This document shows, in pieces, positions 5,575 to 5,637 of a DNA stretch of 5,637 bases. The stretch spans positions 1-5,637 of the forward strand of contig JAESUT010000015.1 in the NCBI GenBank assembly GCA_016762995.1, written 5' to 3'. A program made the translations under genes and the position numbers. This stretch comes from Gammaproteobacteria bacterium. GTDB taxonomy: Bacteria; Pseudomonadota; Gammaproteobacteria; Pseudomonadales; Pseudohongiellaceae. The first letter of the stretch is position 1, and every line of letters starts with the position of its first letter. The notes beneath the pieces are model-generated. The model was not told the DNA's origin and ran no database searches. It saw only the letters and a list, made by a program, of their open reading frames with translations.

Positions 5575-5637
5575 CTTACCTTGTACTTTTTTTGACAGTC
5601 CACTCCCAATACTGGCGCTGCGGGTTGATTTTGCTGC

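Noticed and set aside
5556..5593. Inverted repeat plus T-run as a plus-strand terminator
   Set aside because: The T-run starts 13 bases after the stem, so it would not act as a standard rho-independent terminator, and no plus-strand gene ends here.
1..5637. CRISPR array, tRNA, rRNA, insertion sequence or prophage
   Set aside because: No regularly spaced repeats, cloverleaf, transposase or terminal repeats were seen; nearly every base is accounted for by flagellar genes.

Overview
The window is one uninterrupted block of flagellar genes, all on the minus strand and read from right to left: fliG, fliM, fliN, fliO, fliP, fliQ, fliR and the first two thirds of flhB, which runs off the left edge. 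About 97% of the bases are coding. The chromosome appears to have moderate to low GC. The protein sequences (FliP with a signal peptide, FlhB with the usual N-terminal ATP-KR-KGQ-RS motif string, FliG with EHPQ) look proteobacterial, most likely gammaproteobacterial. I cannot name a genus from the sequence.

Layout from right to left: 5502-5637 is a non-coding leader with stops in all three minus-strand frames and a perfect 8-bp inverted repeat. Bases 4488-5501 carry fliG, 3533-4465 fliM and 3029-3490 fliN (TTG start). fliO (2539-3039) overlaps the end of fliN by 11 bp. fliP (1793-2542) overlaps fliO by 4 bp (ATGA). fliQ is 1505-1774, fliR 708-1478 and flhB <1-692. Gaps between non-overlapping genes are only 15-42 bp and no terminator is visible, so this reads as one transcription unit.

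Together the genes encode two adjoining machines at the flagellar base. FliG, FliM and FliN are the three proteins of the switch/C-ring, which generates torque and receives CheY-P. FliP, FliQ, FliR and FlhB are the membrane core of the flagellar type III export gate, and FliO is its assembly factor. The set is canonical, but the arrangement is not the usual enteric/pseudomonad order. There fliG follows fliF and is separated from fliM by fliH, fliI, fliJ, fliK and fliL; here fliG is followed directly by fliM, and no fliF end is recognisable just upstream of fliG. I find no new system. The points most worth a second look are this compact gene order, the inverted repeat in the fliG leader, the TTG start and altered SpoA loop of FliN, and the start choices for fliO and fliR.
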